64,000 nt of DNA, from the NCBI GenBank assembly GCA_964461835.1, contig CAYWVO010000013.1, positions 1 to 64,000 of the forward strand. The letters are read 5' to 3'. This DNA is from CAYWVO01 sp964461835. GTDB lineage: Bacteria > Zixibacteria > MSB-5A5 > WJJR01 > JAJRUJ01. Position numbers and translations under genes: made by a program. The number at the start of each line of letters is the position of its first letter. The stretch's first letter is position 1. Of the stretch, positions 62,419 through 64,000 are shown one piece after another. Below the pieces are notes generated by a model. That model saw only the letters and a program-made list of their open reading frames with translations. It searched no databases and had not been told where the DNA came from.

Positions 62419-62873
62419 ACTTTCGTGACAATGATGTCCTCACCCCGGATAGTCACCTCGTATGCCGGAAGCGGCGAAGGCGGAGGACCGGATATATTAT
62501 TGCCGTTGAGATCATAATGGCCATTGTGGCAAGCGCACCAGATATGCTCTGAGTCTGAACGATACTGCACGGTGCAATCCAGATGTGTACAGGTTGCCGC
62601 AAAGGCGCGATATTTGTCACGTGAAGTTCGTATTAAAATTCCCGGTTCCTTGCCGAATTGAAAGATCTTGCCGGAGTTTGGTTTTAGTTCCCCGACTTTG
62701 GCGGCGACCACTGAGGATGTTGCCGCCTCCGGTACTTCGGGCGGGGTGATAAACCGGAAAATCGGATAAGCGATTGCCGCGAGAAGTCCGGCAAGCGACC
62801 CGCCCAGCAAGATTTCCAGAAATCCACGCCGGCTTTGTTGGTGGTTTGTGCCGCTACCAGTGGTTGATATCAC
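62415..62873 (-). CDS. Rieske [2Fe-2S] protein
   Basis: A 152-residue Rieske subunit of the quinol-oxidizing complex. Residues 15-20 (RRGFLE) are a twin-arginine signal, followed by one helix ([15 protein letters not shown]) that anchors the protein. The cluster ligands are C95 and H97 in CTHLDC and C113 and H116 in CACHNGH, and C100/C115 could form the usual disulfide. This is the bc1/b6f-like type with a high-potential cluster. It is the first gene of the operon, then cytochrome b and nonahaem cytochrome c. Confidence 0.95.
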   Translation of the reverse strand: MISTTGSGTNHQQSRRGFLEILLGGSLAGLLAAIAYPIFRFITPPEVPEAATSSVVAAKVGELKPNSGKIFQFGKEPGILIRTSRDKYRAFAATCTHLDCTVQYRSDSEHIWCACHNGHYDLNGNNISGPPPSPLPAYEVTIRGEDIIVTKV

Positions 62874-62919
62874 TCTTTCCTCCCAAAGCTAATCCGAAAA
62901 ACATAATAGAGATGAGAAG

Positions 62920-62970
62920 TGCCGACAAGATAAAACCTTAGTATTATTGTAGAAATTTGTCTTCTCGGCA
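62920..62970. repeat. Inverted repeat between porin and Rieske genes
   Basis: TGCCGACAAG (62920-62929) and CTTCTCGGCA (62961-62970) are inverted with one mismatch around an AT-rich centre. It may be an operator or a weak terminator for the porin gene; no T run follows. Confidence 0.3.
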
Positions 62971-62974
62971 TCCC

Positions 62975-64000
62975 TCAAAAATCAGCTGTTCCCATGAGAT
63001 AGAACCAGAACGCCGGGTCCGGGTCATCCATGCCGGCGAACGAGTCTTTCGGGAAAAACGCCGACGCCCCGCCGGTGAGCTTGACGCCGGGGACATTGTC
63101 TGTTGTAGCAGTGAGATCCAGCTCCGCGCCGACGTCATTTGTCTCATCACCCCGGAAATCAATGTAGTTTTCGGCGGTGCTAAACAGATGCAGGTCTCCC
63201 TTCAGGACCCAGCCCTGATGCGGTATCATGCTGCCGCGCAGCATCAGGTCTACCAAACCCGCCGGATCGGAGCTGATGAAATAGTCCATGTATCCGCGAA
63301 ACTTATGGCCGGTATAATACAAATTATTGTAGGCAGTGAATTCGTCCGGGTCTTCTCTATCATCACCGCTGGCATAATCGATCCCGGCTGCCAGCCGGGC
63401 TTTGGCTGCGCCGGGGAAGGTATATCCTCCTTCAAATGTCCACAAAACCGCTGCGATATCTTGCTCTGTCGATGGGCTGCCAACTATGTTTTGCGTGCCG
63501 AATTGGAGCACCGCATTAGCAATAAAATCGAATTCGTTATAGACGCGATCGAAATACCCGCCCAGGCTGGTGCGGTTGAGCCGGTTCTGATCCGGGTAGA
63601 ATCCTGAAAAGCCAGCGTTGTTTTCATGAAAGGTGAACAGCTCCACGTTGGCTTTCTTGATGCGCACATTGGTGCCGACGATATCGAAGTCACGATTGTG
63701 GTAAGGATCGTTTGCTTCCCGGCGTTTTAACCAGTAACCGTCGGCACGAACCACGGGATCGTCGTACCACGCCTGGAACCCCTCCCACGAGCGACCCACA
63801 TTATGCCAACCAACGGAGCCGAACACGCGCTGATTTCCGAGATTGACCTCGAAACGCCCGGCGCGCAGACCGGGACCGTCAGGCCACAGTGCTTCAATGC
63901 TCAGGTAGGCCTGATGCACATCCACGTTGGCAGTATTGGCCAGCGTCCCGGAGGCGCTATTGGTGCCAAAGCGGCGGCTGTCCTGAAATTGGACGACGGC
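62975..64000 (-). CDS. Outer-membrane porin resembling alginate-export proteins, partial
   Basis: At least 341 residues; the N-terminus lies beyond the right edge, where the frame remains open. The pattern fits alginate-export-like porins: VQFQDSRRFG, NVDVHQAYLSIEALWPDGPG, LRAGRFEVNLGNQRVFGSVG, WEGFQAWYDDPVVRADGYWL, then barrel strands to FWFYLMGTADF with an aromatic C-terminus. It is 101 bases upstream of the Rieske gene on the same strand and could belong to the same unit. As an outer-membrane pore beside multihaem cytochromes it may let substrates or ions through; participation in an electron conduit is speculation. Confidence 0.85.
   Translation of the reverse strand, partial: AVVQFQDSRRFGTNSASGTLANTANVDVHQAYLSIEALWPDGPGLRAGRFEVNLGNQRVFGSVGWHNVGRSWEGFQAWYDDPVVRADGYWLKRREANDPYHNRDFDIVGTNVRIKKANVELFTFHENNAGFSGFYPDQNRLNRTSLGGYFDRVYNEFDFIANAVLQFGTQNIVGSPSTEQDIAAVLWTFEGGYTFPGAAKARLAAGIDYASGDDREDPDEFTAYNNLYYTGHKFRGYMDYFISSDPAGLVDLMLRGSMIPHQGWVLKGDLHLFSTAENYIDFRGDETNDVGAELDLTATTDNVPGVKLTGGASAFFPKDSFAGMDDPDPAFWFYLMGTADF

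Overview
The window is 64 kb of bacterial chromosome with one 100-base assembly gap (30270-30369). The coding style suggests an uncultured Gram-negative bacterium of the FCB group. Supporting signs are a large TonB-dependent receptor with an N-terminal carboxypeptidase-regulatory domain, a PorV/PorQ-type barrel, a long secreted protein with a FlgD/type-IX-like C-terminal domain, many lipoproteins, a YfhO-like membrane protein, multihaem cytochromes and a Rieske/cytochrome b complex. A Zixibacteria-like candidate phylum is my best guess; this is inference from gene content, and no 16S gene is present. Moderately high GC, frequent GTG/TTG starts, 4-base ATGA/GTGA overlaps and interspersed palindromes ending in CCTACA are typical throughout.

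Layout. 0.1-3.6 kb: sugar-nucleotide genes (WecB-type epimerase, two overlapping DegT-family aminotransferases). 3.6-9.6 kb: obgE, dprA, the general PTS proteins HPr and Enzyme I, a sugar-phosphate isomerase and an FKBP. 9.7-12.6 kb: a compact operon of four membrane proteins of unknown function. 12.7-15.8 kb: three putative lipoproteins and a small membrane protein. 15.9-22.0 kb: a large TPR protein, a membrane protein and an ExbB-ExbD-ExbD-TonB energy-transduction operon, followed by a separate lipoprotein carrying a TonB C-terminal domain. 22.0-22.6 kb: a gene-free stretch holding a candidate structured RNA. 22.6-29.7 kb: a TPR protein, a thioredoxin-like protein, a sigma-region-4-like/zinc-motif regulator coupled to a ribbon-helix-helix protein, a YfhO-like protein and a membrane-anchored reductive-dehalogenase-like Fe-S protein. 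29.7-30.5 kb: dense palindromic repeats around the gap. 30.5-33.1 kb, minus strand: an EIIA-CBS PTS regulator, a DUF502 protein and a polytopic membrane protein. 33.3-38.2 kb: tRNA-Lys, polA, coaE and a class I aminotransferase. 38.8-46.0 kb: the outer-membrane cassette (TonB receptor, 1010-aa secreted protein, PorV-like barrel). 46.1-50.0 kb: C39-type peptidase, dipeptide epimerase and N-acetylmuramoyl-L-alanine amidase. 50.2-57.7 kb: valS and four envelope proteins. 58.0-64.0 kb: respiratory multihaem cytochromes, cytochrome b, Rieske protein and a partial outer-membrane porin.

The genes suggest an envelope-rich respiratory lifestyle. ExbB/D-TonB would energise the TonB receptor. The Rieske-cytochrome b-nonahaem cytochrome operon looks like a bc-type quinol oxidase in which cytochrome c1 is replaced by a multihaem subunit; it converges on a 17-18-haem NapC-anchored cytochrome and lies next to a porin. 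HPr and Enzyme I have no sugar permease nearby, but an EIIA-CBS fusion 25 kb away makes a purely regulatory phosphorelay plausible. The points I would look at first are the cytochrome complex, the four-gene membrane operon, the structured RNA near 22.4 kb, the membrane-fused dehalogenase-like protein and the repeat cluster at the gap.
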